Source: Devosia sp. XK-2 (GTDB taxonomy: Bacteria; Pseudomonadota; Alphaproteobacteria; Rhizobiales; Devosiaceae). From it: a stretch of DNA of 64,000 nucleotides. Location: the NCBI RefSeq assembly GCF_037113415.1, contig NZ_CP146608.1, positions 1,322,501 through 1,386,500 on the forward strand. The letters run 5' to 3'. The translations under genes and the position numbers were made by a program. Shown in pieces: positions 17,555-25,647 of the stretch; position 1 is the stretch's first letter, and every line of letters begins with the position of its first letter. The notes under the pieces are model-generated. The model worked only from the letters and a program-made list of their open reading frames with translations. It was not told where the DNA came from and did not search any database.

Positions 17555-18523
17555 CTATGCCGCCTGCAAACTCGCCGGGGCCCTGCGGTTCTCAACCCAA
17601 TAGATGAAGATCGAAGCGCCAACGATCAGCGCGGCGCCCGGCCAGAACCACGCCGAAGGCACCTGGCCCAGCGCGATCCACCCAACGAGCCCGCTCAGCG
17701 GCACCTTGAGGTCGCCGAAGGGCTGCAGATAGGCCGCGTCGGCAACCTTATAGGCGAAGGCCAGCAGATATTGGGCCGCTGCGGTCAAAGCGCCAAGCAG
17801 CAACAGCAGCCACAGCGCATTGCCTTCAGGCAGGCTGAACGGAAAGCCCGTGGCAACGCCCGCGGGAAGAACGCCGCTCAGCGCCGTCACCGCCAGCAGG
17901 ATCGCCAGATGGTTCGGTGTCATCAGCACCAATAGGGAAATGGTCAGGGTTTCGGGCGTTTCTTCGCGCGCCAGATATTTGGTCAGAATGTCGGTCGTCG
18001 CCCATAAGGCAGCGGCAATGATCGGCACCGCTGTCTGCCAGCTCAGGCCTTCCACCCCGACGCCCGAAACGATAATGGCGCCGGCAAAGCCGACAAGCGC
18101 GGCCACGATCCGTGCGCTGGATGCGCGTTCGCCCAGGAACAGCGTCGTGCCCAGGATAATGAAAAGCGGGCCGGTCGCCAGCAGCGTCACCATTTGCCAG
18201 ATCGGCACGCCCGCGGCAAAGCCATAGACGAACACATGCACGCCCAACGCCGACACGAAGGCGCGGATTTCGTGGGCCAGCGGATGGCGCGTCTTGAGCT
18301 TGGAAAGCCCGATCCTGCGGATAAGGGGCAGGGCCAGAATGGAGGCAATCAGATATTGCCAGAATGCCATGCCCGTCGAACTCATGCCGAATCCGCCATA
18401 TTCGATCGGCGTCGGCAGCACCGATTGCAGCGTATTGGTGCCGGCAAAGGCGAGGCTCGCCACCAGCATGAACAGCGCGCCCGATGTGGCGGCGCTATGG
18501 GAAGAAGAGGAAATCTGGCTCAT
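17555..18523 (-). CDS. ribN: Riboflavin transporter RibN (EamA/DMT superfamily)
   Basis: The 322-residue protein has about ten transmembrane segments arranged as two EamA repeats (about residues 12-145 and 165-305), the drug/metabolite transporter fold. Assignment to RibN, the riboflavin importer described in Rhizobium and relatives, rests mainly on context: an FMN riboswitch lies directly upstream on the same strand and no other gene stands between. The start ATG follows GGAAAGGA. A strong terminator follows the gene, so it is a single-gene unit. Without the riboswitch it would be only an EamA transporter. Confidence 0.88.
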   Translation of the reverse strand: MSQISSSSHSAATSGALFMLVASLAFAGTNTLQSVLPTPIEYGGFGMSSTGMAFWQYLIASILALPLIRRIGLSKLKTRHPLAHEIRAFVSALGVHVFVYGFAAGVPIWQMVTLLATGPLFIILGTTLFLGERASSARIVAALVGFAGAIIVSGVGVEGLSWQTAVPIIAAALWATTDILTKYLAREETPETLTISLLVLMTPNHLAILLAVTALSGVLPAGVATGFPFSLPEGNALWLLLLLGALTAAAQYLLAFAYKVADAAYLQPFGDLKVPLSGLVGWIALGQVPSAWFWPGAALIVGASIFIYWVENRRAPASLQAA

Positions 18524-18535
18524 CTGTCGTCCTTT

Positions 18536-18562
18536 CCGTAACCAGTTTCCTCAGGGTTACGG
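18536..18562 (-). promoter_or_regulatory. Hairpin just upstream of the ribN ribosome-binding site
   Basis: Arms CCGTAACC and GGTTACGG form a perfect eight-base-pair stem with an 11-base loop, ending immediately before the AAAGGA ribosome-binding site of ribN. It is a possible part of the riboswitch expression platform; that role is inferred from position only. Confidence 0.45.
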
Positions 18563-18629
18563 GAGACGACATGCCGAATATCGCGCAGCCATAGGCAGCG
18601 CGCGCCGGCAAAGGCGCTTGGTCCCGTTC

Positions 18630-18757
18630 TCTTTCATCCGGACTATGACCGTCGGCTCCGGAATTACACCGGATCTGCTGACCTCCCGATCGTCGGGAGC
18701 GCTCGCGGGCTTGGCATGTCTGCCTTTACCGCCGGTGGGGAATTTCACCCCGCCCTG
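18630..18757 (-). promoter_or_regulatory. FMN riboswitch (RFN element)
   Basis: Read on the minus strand, the region begins AGGGCGGGGTGAAATTCCC, continues ACCGGCGGTAAAGGC and later has GGTCAGCAGATCCGGTG and AATTCCGGAGCCGAC, and ends AGTCCGGATGAAAGAG. These are the conserved RFN-element blocks in the right order. It lies about 107 bases before ribN and should shut off riboflavin import when FMN is high. Confidence 0.95.
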
Positions 18758-18872
18758 AGAACAATGCAGGCGAACCTGCAATCCGACATTTAGGCCAGGG
18801 CGCTTCGTGGCGCAAGTAAGCACAAAGGTGTAACTGTGCGTCTTTCGCGAACGACACAAAAAATCTGTTCGC

Positions 18873-19190
18873 CTATTGGCCCCCGTCCGGCAGGCAATAG
18901 ATGCCATAAAGCGTTTCGAGCACCTGCCGCACCGCCTCCGATGCCAGCGAATAATACATTTGCTGCCCGTCCCGCCTGGCCTTCACAAAGCCCAGCGCAC
19001 GCAATTTGGCCAGATGTTGCGACAGCGGCGACTGCCCCAGCTGCACCCGCTCGACCAGGTCCGTGACCGTCAATTCGCTGTCCAGCAGATTGCACAGGAT
19101 CAGCAACCGCTTGGCATTGCTCATCGCATCGAGCAGCCGCGTGGCTTCTTCCGCATTGGCTTCGAGCTTGTCGATTTCCATCTTGATCAT
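18873..19190 (-). CDS. bigR: BigR-like ArsR-family persulfide-responsive repressor
   Basis: This 105-residue ArsR-type winged-helix protein has the DNA-contact region LGQSPLSQHLAKLRALGFVKARRDGQQMYYSL. Two Cys residues are present, near residue 33 (LILCNLL) and near residue 98 (YGIYCLPD). They correspond to the pair that forms a disulfide or polysulfide bridge in BigR/SqrR. It diverges from the sulfide-oxidation genes, the arrangement of bigR in Xylella and Agrobacterium. It likely represses that operon and itself until sulfide or persulfide accumulates. Confidence 0.9.
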   Translation of the reverse strand: MIKMEIDKLEANAEEATRLLDAMSNAKRLLILCNLLDSELTVTDLVERVQLGQSPLSQHLAKLRALGFVKARRDGQQMYYSLASEAVRQVLETLYGIYCLPDGGQ

Positions 19191-19206
19191 ATTAGAAAGT
19201 TCTTAT

Positions 19207-19222
19207 ATACGAATATACGTAT
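19207..19222. promoter_or_regulatory. Candidate BigR operator
   Basis: A 16-base near-perfect palindrome ATACG-AATATA-CGTAT (14 of 16 positions symmetric) lies in an AT-rich stretch between the divergent bigR and DUF2892 genes, 17 bases from the bigR start. AT-rich palindromes in this position are the known BigR targets. Confidence 0.65.
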
Positions 19223-19266
19223 CAGATATGGACGCGCTTGAACAGCCAGTTTTCAGGGAGTCTGCC

Positions 19267-19485
19267 GTGCACACAAATGTCGGTTCCATCGATCGCATCG
19301 TCCGAATTGTTCTCGGCCTTGCGCTCATTCTCGTCCCCCTCATCCCCAATATCCCGCTTTTCACCAATGCGGCGGCCTTTTGGGGCGCGCTGATCGTCGG
19401 GCTCATTCTGATCGTCACCGCCATCGTGCGGTTCTGTCCTCTCTACACCCTTTTTGGCCTCTCGACCCGCAAGGTATCGCGTTGA
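19267..19485 (+). CDS. DUF2892 (YgaP transmembrane-domain-like) membrane protein
   Basis: The 72-residue protein begins HTNVGSIDRIVRIVLG, the DUF2892 signature, followed by two transmembrane helices and a FCPLYTLFGLSTRK tail whose Cys-Pro is typical of the family. DUF2892 forms the membrane part of YgaP rhodaneses and often accompanies sulfur-oxidation genes. The GTG at 19267 has a strong AGGGAG site seven bases ahead and starts at the family's normal N-terminus; an ATG at 19228 would add 13 residues overlapping the promoter. The stop overlaps the next ATG. Confidence 0.8.
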   Translation: MHTNVGSIDRIVRIVLGLALILVPLIPNIPLFTNAAAFWGALIVGLILIVTAIVRFCPLYTLFGLSTRKVSR

Positions 19486-19913
19486 TGACTGAATTTACCC
19501 CGGCGCTGTCGCTTTTCGGCGGCGCCCTTATTGGCCTTTCGGCCGTTCTGCTCATGGCTTTTCATGGCCGCATCGCCGGCATGACCGGCATTATCACCGG
19601 ACTTCTGCCGCCCGCTGCAAGCGACTGGGCCTGGCGTGCCGCCTTCCTGGCCGGCGCCATAACGGCCCCCACGCTGATCATGGCCACGTCCGATCACGCC
19701 ATCGCCTATGAAAGCCCGGTGCCGACGCCCTGGCTCATGATTGGTGGGCTGATCGTCGGGGTCGGCGTCTATTTCGGCTCCGGCTGCACCTCCGGCCACG
19801 GCGTCTGCGGCATGGCCCGCCTGTCGCCGCGCTCCATCGCGGCCACGGCCACCTTCATGCTCACTACTGCCATCACCGTTTTCGTCATTCGCCACATTAT
19901 CGGGGGCTTGTAA
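19485..19913 (+). CDS. YeeE/YedE half-transporter (sulfur transport family)
   Basis: The 142-residue membrane protein has four to five hydrophobic segments and the family motif GSGCTSGHGVCGMARLSPRS (about residues 97-116), with the Cys pair thought to handle thiosulfate or persulfide sulfur. YeeE/YedE proteins carry sulfur species across the inner membrane; the half-size pair here, as in BigR operons, is equivalent to one full-length YeeE. The ATG overlaps the DUF2892 stop, and the stop overlaps the start of the partner gene. Confidence 0.9.
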   Translation: MTEFTPALSLFGGALIGLSAVLLMAFHGRIAGMTGIITGLLPPAASDWAWRAAFLAGAITAPTLIMATSDHAIAYESPVPTPWLMIGGLIVGVGVYFGSGCTSGHGVCGMARLSPRSIAATATFMLTTAITVFVIRHIIGGL

Positions 19914-20353
19914 TGCAGCGCACTCTTATCGCCGGCATTGTCGGCCTCGTCTTTGGTACCGGCATTGCGTTTTCGGGCATGGCCAATCCAGCCAAGGTGC
20001 TCAATTTCTTCGATTTTGCCGGTACCTGGGATCCATCCCTCGGTCTGGTGATGATCGCGGCACTCGTTGTCGCCGCCATCGGCTACCGCTTCGTGCTGCG
20101 CCGCGATAAGCCGCTGCTCGACACCCGTTTCCATCTGCCCACCAACCGCAAGCTCGATACCCCGCTTCTCGCCGGTTCAGCGATATTCGGCATTGGCTGG
20201 GGCATTTCCGGTTTCTGCCCCGGCGGAGCCATCCCGGCCCTGGGCCTGGGTGAACTCTCCGCCTGGATCTTTGTTGGTTCCATGCTGGCCGGTATCGGCG
20301 CAGCGCGGACCGTCCGCCTCGCGCTGCAAACGCGCGCCACCCAGACAGCCTGA
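19913..20353 (+). CDS. YeeE/YedE (DUF6691) half-transporter, second half
   Basis: This 146-residue membrane protein is the partner of the preceding gene. It opens with GLVFGTGIAFSGMANPAKVLNF (split here for length: GLVFGTGIAFSG, then MANPAKVLNFFD) and carries a second sulfur-channel motif GISGFCPGGAIPALGLGE (about residues 102-119). Four transmembrane segments are visible. Start and stop overlap with the previous gene (TAATG), so both are made in equal amounts. The likely role is export or import of sulfur oxyanions or persulfide sulfur. Confidence 0.9.
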   Translation: MQRTLIAGIVGLVFGTGIAFSGMANPAKVLNFFDFAGTWDPSLGLVMIAALVVAAIGYRFVLRRDKPLLDTRFHLPTNRKLDTPLLAGSAIFGIGWGISGFCPGGAIPALGLGELSAWIFVGSMLAGIGAARTVRLALQTRATQTA

Positions 20354-20374
20354 TCTTTCGAGAAGGATATCATC

Positions 20375-21268
20375 ATGGCCACTCTGCCCTTTACCCCCGA
20401 CCTTTCGGCCAAGCCCGAAGTCACCGCATTCTTCGATGCGCCGACCAACACCATTTCCTATGTGGTGAAAGACCCCAATTCGGCCTCCTGCGCTGTGATC
20501 GACTCGGTCATGGACATAGACTACGCCGCCGGTCGCATCACTTATGATGGCGCCGACGAGATCATCGCCTTCATCGAGAAGCACAATCTCAAGCTCGAAT
20601 GGCTGATCGAGACCCATGTCCATGCCGATCACCTCTCGGCTGCGCCCTATATCCAGGGCAAGCTGGGTGGCAAGCTGGGCATTGGCGAGAACATCACCAT
20701 CGTCCAGGACACCTTCGGCAAGGTCTTCAACGAAGGCACCGAATTCCAGCGCGATGGCAGCCAGTTCGATCGCCTGTTCAAGGATGGCGACAGCTACCAG
20801 ATCGGCGGGCTGACCGTCCATGTCATGCACACGCCCGGCCACACCCCGGCCTGCATGACCCATGTGGTGGGCGATGCCGCCTTTGTGGGCGACACGCTGT
20901 TCATGCCCGATGGTGGCTCGGCCCGCGCCGACTTCCCCGGCGGCGACGCGCGCACGCTCTACCGTTCCATCCAGCGCGTGCTGTCTCTGCCGCGCAAAAC
21001 GCGCCTGTTCATGTGCCACGACTACGGCCCGAATGGTCGCGACATCCAGTGGGAAACCACGGTTGGCGATGAGATCGACCACAACATTCATGTGGGTCGC
21101 GGCACTGACGAGGACACCTTCGTCAAGATGCGCGAGGCACGCGACGCCACGCTCGCCATGCCCAAGCTCATTATTCCGTCCCTGCAGGTCAATATGCGCG
21201 CCGGCCAGCTGCCACCCAAGGACAAGGACGGCAAGACCTATCTCAAGGTTCCAGTCAACGGCCTGTAG
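20375..21268 (+). CDS. blh: MBL-fold persulfide dioxygenase (Blh/ETHE1-like)
   Basis: The 297-residue metallo-beta-lactamase-fold protein has the metal motif THVHADHLSAAPY (about residues 78-90), HTPGHTPACMTH, VGDTLFMPDGGSARADFPGG and FMCHDYGPNGRDIQWETT. The spacing matches persulfide dioxygenases that oxidise glutathione persulfide to sulfite with non-haem iron. In Agrobacterium and Xylella this BigR-operon enzyme is called Blh. The ATG follows GAAGGA. It should act on the persulfide produced by the SQR encoded downstream. Confidence 0.92.
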   Translation: MATLPFTPDLSAKPEVTAFFDAPTNTISYVVKDPNSASCAVIDSVMDIDYAAGRITYDGADEIIAFIEKHNLKLEWLIETHVHADHLSAAPYIQGKLGGKLGIGENITIVQDTFGKVFNEGTEFQRDGSQFDRLFKDGDSYQIGGLTVHVMHTPGHTPACMTHVVGDAAFVGDTLFMPDGGSARADFPGGDARTLYRSIQRVLSLPRKTRLFMCHDYGPNGRDIQWETTVGDEIDHNIHVGRGTDEDTFVKMREARDATLAMPKLIIPSLQVNMRAGQLPPKDKDGKTYLKVPVNGL

Positions 21269-21342
21269 TCGCCCGTTCCGACAGGCCGGAGCCTCCCTCC
21301 GCTGCCCTGCGGGGCGAGGCGACCTTCAAAAAGGAAACCCTC

Positions 21343-21702
21343 ATGTTTTCATTCTTCAAACCCAGGACCAACACCATGAACGTTCGCAAGATCGACGACA
21401 ATTTCGCCGTCACCGGCCAGATCACTCCAGATCAGGTCAAGGCGGTCTCCGAGGCCGGCTTCAAGTCCATTGTCTGTGCCCGCCCCGACAATGAAGAGTT
21501 CGGCCAGCCCAGCTTCGATGCTGTGGCCCGCGCCGCCGAGGCCGAAGGCATCCAGATCGTGCATATCCCGGTTTCCGGCGGTCTGGGCGAAGGCCAGATC
21601 ATCCGCTTCCACGATGCCTGGTCGAAAATGCCCAAGCCCATGCTCGGCTACTGCCGCTCCGGCGCCCGCGCCGGCAGCCTGCACGCCACGCTGAGCCGCT
21701 GA
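21343..21702 (+). CDS. TIGR01244-type (DUF442) rhodanese/phosphatase-fold protein
   Basis: The 119-residue protein matches the domain that is N-terminal in full-length Blh proteins and is free here. It has KIDDNFAVTGQITPDQVKAV, the VCARPDNEE block and the active-site loop CRSGARAGSL, a six-residue loop of the rhodanese type. The likely role is sulfur transfer between persulfides and thiols. The ATG at 21343 follows AAGGAAA; a later ATG at 21376 would keep the domain intact and cannot be excluded. Confidence 0.85.
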   Translation: MFSFFKPRTNTMNVRKIDDNFAVTGQITPDQVKAVSEAGFKSIVCARPDNEEFGQPSFDAVARAAEAEGIQIVHIPVSGGLGEGQIIRFHDAWSKMPKPMLGYCRSGARAGSLHATLSR

Positions 21703-21770
21703 TCCGATCCTCCAATGTCCCTGCCGCTCCCGGGCGGCGGGGACACCCGCTGCCCCAGACAAGAAGACCA

Positions 21771-23540
21771 ATGAAGCTCAAGACCTACCTGCCCATTCTC
21801 GATTGGGGCCGGCGCTATAACCGGCAAACGCTGACCAGCGATCTGATCGCCGCGCTCATCGTCACCATCATGCTCATCCCGCAATCCCTGGCCTATGCCC
21901 TTTTGGCCGGCCTGCCGCCGGAAGTGGGTCTGTATGCTTCGGTCCTGCCGCTGGTGGCCTATGCCATTTTCGGCACGTCGAGCGCCCTGGCCGTGGGGCC
22001 GGTGGCGGTTGTGTCTCTGATGACGGCCGCCGCCGTCGGGCGCGTCGCCGCCCAGGGCAGTGCCGATTACGCCAGCGCTGCCGTCCTTTTGGCGGCCCTG
22101 TCCGGCCTGATGCTGTTGGGCATGGGTCTGTTCCGGCTCGGCTTTGTCGCCAATTTCCTGTCCCATCCGGTCATTTCCGGATTCATCACGGCCTCGGGCC
22201 TGATCATCGCCACCAGCCAGTTGGGCGGCATCCTCGGCATCAAGACCGAGGGACATGCCATGCCCGAATTGCTGGGCTCGATCTGGGCGCATATCGGTCA
22301 GCTCAACGTCTATACACTTGCCGTTGGTCTGGTTTCGCTGGGCCTGCTGCTATGGATTCGCTACGACCTCAAGAACTGGCTGGCCCGTTTCGGCATTTCC
22401 AAGGGCGTTGCCACCATTGTGGTCCGCGCCGGTCCCGTGCTGGTCGTCTTTCTCACCATGGCCTGGTCGGCCCTGTTCGACCTTAAGGGCAAGGGTGTCG
22501 CGCTGGTGGGCGATGTGCCTCAGGGCCTGCCCATGCTGTCGCTGCCCAGCTTTAATCTCGACACCATCCAGGCCCTCGCCGTTCCCGCCCTCATCATCTC
22601 CATTGTCGGCTTTGTCGAGTCGATCTCGGTGGCGCAGACCCTGGCCGCCAAACGCCGCGAGCGCATCTCGCCCGATCAGGAATTGATCGGCCTGGGCGCT
22701 TCCAATATCGCGGCGGCCATTGGCGGCGGCTATCCGGTTACCGGCGGCTTCGCGCGTTCGGTGGTCAATTTCGATGCGGGCGCTGCAACCCCGGCGGCCG
22801 GGGCCTTCACTGCCATCGGTATTGCCCTGGCTACGCTTCTGCTCACCCCGTTCCTGGCCGTCCTGCCCAAGGCGACATTGGCCGCCACCATCGTGGTTGC
22901 CGTCCTGACCTTGGTAGATTTCGCCATTCTCAAGCGGGCATGGACTTATTCCAGGGCCGATTTCATCGCCGTCGCGCTCACCCTGTTGGGCACGCTGATC
23001 TTCGGGGTGGAAACCGGCATCGCCCTGGGCGTCGGCGCTTCGATCCTGATCTTCCTTTATCGCTCCTCGCGACCGCACGCGGCCATTGTGGGGCAGGTGC
23101 CCGGTACCGAGCACTTCCGCAATATCAAGCGCCATCAGGTCCAGACCACGCCCGGCGTGCTCTCCATTCGCATCGATGAAAGCCTCTATTTCGCCAATGC
23201 CCGCTATCTTGAAGATCTGGTGACCGATCGTGTGGCCCAAAATCCGGGCCTGAGCGACGTGGTTCTCATGTGCTCGGCGGTCAATGCCATCGATATGTCG
23301 GCCCTCGAGAGCTTGGAGGCGATCCGCCATCACCTCGATGATATGGGCGTCCGCCTGCATCTCTCCGAGGTCAAGGGCCCGGTCATGGACCGTCTGGTGG
23401 GCACCGAATTCCTCGAGCATCTGGCTGGCCGCGTTCATCTCAGCCAGCATCAGGCCATGCAGGCGATCCTTGCCGAAAGGACGCAAACGCGAGCGCCATG
23501 TGATGCAGATCAAGATGTGTCGGTTCGCGCCGCGCAATAA
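21771..23540 (+). CDS. SulP-family (SLC26) anion permease with STAS domain
   Basis: The 589-residue inner-membrane protein has the SulP N-terminal signature ALIVTIMLIPQSLAYALLAGLPPEVGLYASVLP, split over about residues 28-60, then ALAVGPVAVVSLMT and SYPVTGGF-like GGGYPVTGGFARS. About 12-14 helices are followed by a cytoplasmic STAS domain (about residues 455-560, with SLYFANARYLEDLV and AVNAIDMSALESLE). In this operon it probably exports sulfite or sulfate made from sulfide, though uptake is possible. Confidence 0.92.
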   Translation: MKLKTYLPILDWGRRYNRQTLTSDLIAALIVTIMLIPQSLAYALLAGLPPEVGLYASVLPLVAYAIFGTSSALAVGPVAVVSLMTAAAVGRVAAQGSADYASAAVLLAALSGLMLLGMGLFRLGFVANFLSHPVISGFITASGLIIATSQLGGILGIKTEGHAMPELLGSIWAHIGQLNVYTLAVGLVSLGLLLWIRYDLKNWLARFGISKGVATIVVRAGPVLVVFLTMAWSALFDLKGKGVALVGDVPQGLPMLSLPSFNLDTIQALAVPALIISIVGFVESISVAQTLAAKRRERISPDQELIGLGASNIAAAIGGGYPVTGGFARSVVNFDAGAATPAAGAFTAIGIALATLLLTPFLAVLPKATLAATIVVAVLTLVDFAILKRAWTYSRADFIAVALTLLGTLIFGVETGIALGVGASILIFLYRSSRPHAAIVGQVPGTEHFRNIKRHQVQTTPGVLSIRIDESLYFANARYLEDLVTDRVAQNPGLSDVVLMCSAVNAIDMSALESLEAIRHHLDDMGVRLHLSEVKGPVMDRLVGTEFLEHLAGRVHLSQHQAMQAILAERTQTRAPCDADQDVSVRAAQ

Positions 23541-23562
23541 TCAGTCATCTTAGGAGGAACAG

Positions 23563-24852
23563 ATGGCACACATCGTCGTTTTGGGGGCCGGTCTCGGGGG
23601 CACGATCATGGCCTACGAGCTGCGCGAGGCACTTGGCCGCGAGCACCGCATCTCAGTGGTCAACAAGGGCACGCGGTTCAGCTTTGTGCCCTCCAATCCC
23701 TGGGTTGCAGTCGGCTGGCGCGACCGCAATGCCATCGAGGTCGATCTCGAACCGGTATTCGCCAAGCACCATATCAACTTCTACCCGCAAGGCGCGGAAC
23801 GGCTTCACCCGAAGGACAAGCGGATCCAGTTGATGGATGGGCAATCCCTGGATTACGATTATCTGGTCATCGCCACCGGCCCCGAACTGGCCTTTGACGA
23901 AATTCCCGGCTTTGGGCCGGGCGGGTTGACGCAATCGGTTTGCCACATCGACCACGCCCTGGGCGCCAGGGAGGCATTCGATCGCCTGGTGGCCAATCCG
24001 GGTCCCGTGATCATTGGCGCAGTCCAGGGCGCGTCCTGCTTTGGCCCGGCCTATGAATTCGCCTTCATTCTCGACAAGGCCCTGCGGGACGCCAAGGTTC
24101 GCGACCGCGTGCCGATGACATTCGTGACCTCCGAACCCTATATCGGCCATCTTGGCCTCGACGGTGTCGGCGACACCAAGGGCCTGCTGGAAAGCGAGAT
24201 GCGGCAGCGGCACATTCGCTTCATCACCAATGCCCGGGTCGACAAGTTTCAGGATGGAACCGCCTTTGTCAGCGAGATTGCCGACGACGGTAGCGTCAAG
24301 GGCGGGCACGAGCTTGCCTTCACCTACGCCATGATGCTGCCCGCCTTCCGCGGCGTTGCTGCGGTCCGGGACATCGAAGGGCTGACCAATCCGCGGGGTT
24401 TCATTCTGGCCGACAAGCATCAGCGCAACCCGGCTTTCCCCGACATCTTCTCCATCGGCGTTTGTGTCGCCATCCCGCCGGTTGGCAAGACGCCCGTGCC
24501 CGTCGGTGTCCCCAAGACCGGCTTCATGATCGAATCCATGGTCACGGCTAGTACGCAGAACATCGCCGCGCTGATCGCCGGCAAGGACGCAACAGCCGTG
24601 CCGAGCTGGAACGCCGTTTGCCTCGCCGATTTCGGCGACGGGGGTGTAGCATTCATCGCCCAGCCACAAATTCCGCCGCGCAATGTCAATTGGTCCAGCT
24701 CCGGCCTTTGGGTCCACGCAGCCAAGGTCGGTTTTGAGAAATACTTCCTGCACAAAGTGCGGTCCGGGCAGTCCGAGCCATTCTATGAAAAGCTGGCCCT
24801 GCAAATGCTGGGCATCGATAAACTCAAGGCCGTTCAGCACGAACAGGGTTAG
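23563..24852 (+). CDS. sqr: Sulfide:quinone oxidoreductase
   Basis: SQR oxidises sulfide to persulfide or polysulfide and passes electrons to ubiquinone at the membrane. The 429-residue flavoprotein starts HIVVLGAGLGGTIMAYEL (FAD dinucleotide fold), with YLVIATGPELAFDEIPG in the middle. Cys127, Cys159 and Cys353 occupy the three positions found essential in Rhodobacter SQR. An amphipathic C-terminus (KVGFEKYFLHKVRSG) suits monotopic membrane binding. The ATG has a strong AGGAGG site. Its TAG stop lies inside one end of a short repeat element. Confidence 0.92.
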   Translation: MAHIVVLGAGLGGTIMAYELREALGREHRISVVNKGTRFSFVPSNPWVAVGWRDRNAIEVDLEPVFAKHHINFYPQGAERLHPKDKRIQLMDGQSLDYDYLVIATGPELAFDEIPGFGPGGLTQSVCHIDHALGAREAFDRLVANPGPVIIGAVQGASCFGPAYEFAFILDKALRDAKVRDRVPMTFVTSEPYIGHLGLDGVGDTKGLLESEMRQRHIRFITNARVDKFQDGTAFVSEIADDGSVKGGHELAFTYAMMLPAFRGVAAVRDIEGLTNPRGFILADKHQRNPAFPDIFSIGVCVAIPPVGKTPVPVGVPKTGFMIESMVTASTQNIAALIAGKDATAVPSWNAVCLADFGDGGVAFIAQPQIPPRNVNWSSSGLWVHAAKVGFEKYFLHKVRSGQSEPFYEKLALQMLGIDKLKAVQHEQG

Positions 24853-24919
24853 AGCGTGTGCAGGAGAAGTGCGTAGCGGTTTTCCGGTTCAAACACGTGA
24901 TAAAATAAAGGGTTAGAGC
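24846..24919. repeat. Short interspersed palindromic element with 10-bp direct repeats
   Basis: The element is bounded by identical GGGTTAGAGC decamers (24846-24855 and 24910-24919). Its interior has CGTGTG and CACACG-like arms (GCGTGTG and AAACACG) and the GAAGTGCG...CCGGTTC blocks typical of intergenic repeats in Hyphomicrobiales. The first decamer contains the sqr stop codon. Confidence 0.7.
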
Positions 24920-24967
24920 AGGTCGGGTGAGTCCGTTTCCACCCGGCCTGCCATAAGGACAAGGCAA

Positions 24968-25402
24968 ATGACCAATATTGTCTGCGCTCATTGTGGCTCG
25001 ATCAACCGTCTCCCGGAGGATCGCGATCCCCTCGGTGCTCGTTGCGGCAAATGCGGCGCGTCCCTGTTCGAGGCGTCGCCACCTGATGTCAGCGGCCAGA
25101 ACCTGGATCGCCAGATACAGCGATCCTCTATCCCCGTTATCGTCGATGTCTGGGCCCCGTGGTGCGGCCCTTGCCGCGTCATGGGTCCGCAATTTGAAGC
25201 GGCGGCACAAGAAGCCCAGCCCGCCCTGCGCTTTGTCAAATTGAACTCAGATGCAAACCAGGACTTTTCCGCGCGTGCCGGCATCCGAGGCATTCCCACA
25301 ATGCTGCTGTTTCACAACGGTCAGGAGCTAGGGCGTGTGTCCGGAGCTATGTCCAGCAAGGACATTCTGGCCTGGGCCCGTTCGCAATTGGCTGGGCACT
25401 AG
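24968..25402 (+). CDS. trxC: Thioredoxin 2 with N-terminal zinc ribbon
   Basis: This 144-residue protein combines an N-terminal zinc finger (Cys6-x2-Cys9 and Cys26-x2-Cys29) with a thioredoxin domain (about residues 40-142) that has the active site WAPWCGPCRVMGP and the cis-Pro segment RGIPTMLLF. That layout is diagnostic for TrxC, an oxidative-stress-linked thiol reductase. It follows the sulfide cluster after a repeat element and may reduce persulfides there, but it could be independently transcribed. The ATG follows AAGGACAAGG. Confidence 0.93.
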   Translation: MTNIVCAHCGSINRLPEDRDPLGARCGKCGASLFEASPPDVSGQNLDRQIQRSSIPVIVDVWAPWCGPCRVMGPQFEAAAQEAQPALRFVKLNSDANQDFSARAGIRGIPTMLLFHNGQELGRVSGAMSSKDILAWARSQLAGH

Positions 25403-25590
25403 ACGTTTTCAGCAAAAGCGCGACAAGACATGGCGTTGGAGCTCCCGTTCTGATGCAATCAGAACAGGAAGTGTTCTAGCGCGTTTCACGTTCAGCCTCA
25501 TCACCGGCCCTCCCCTTGAGGGGAGGGCGATAGAACAGGATCGGCCTGAACGGGAAGCGCTCCAGGAGTGCGCCCCGCCAAAAAATGCCT
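25403..25590. repeat. Mosaic of intergenic palindromic repeats
   Basis: The stretch after trxC contains several hairpin-forming blocks and no gene. GTTCTGAT and ATCAGAAC form one palindrome (about 25447-25467), CCCTCCCC-TTGA-GGGGAGGG another (about 25507-25526), and the flanks CTAGCGCGTTTCACGTTCAG and CTGAACGGGAAGCGCTCCAG form a larger imperfect inverted repeat. The AGCGCGACAAGACA segment resembles the end of the element at 24846. Confidence 0.6.
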
Positions 25591-25647
25591 TGCAAATGTG
25601 CATGCAGCAATTAAACAAGGAATGTCTTGTTTAATTGGGTTGGCGTC

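Noticed and set aside
22350-24840. Two long minus-strand frames of about 395 codons opposite SulP and SQR.
   Set aside because: Both are antisense to well-supported genes and show no recognisable motif.
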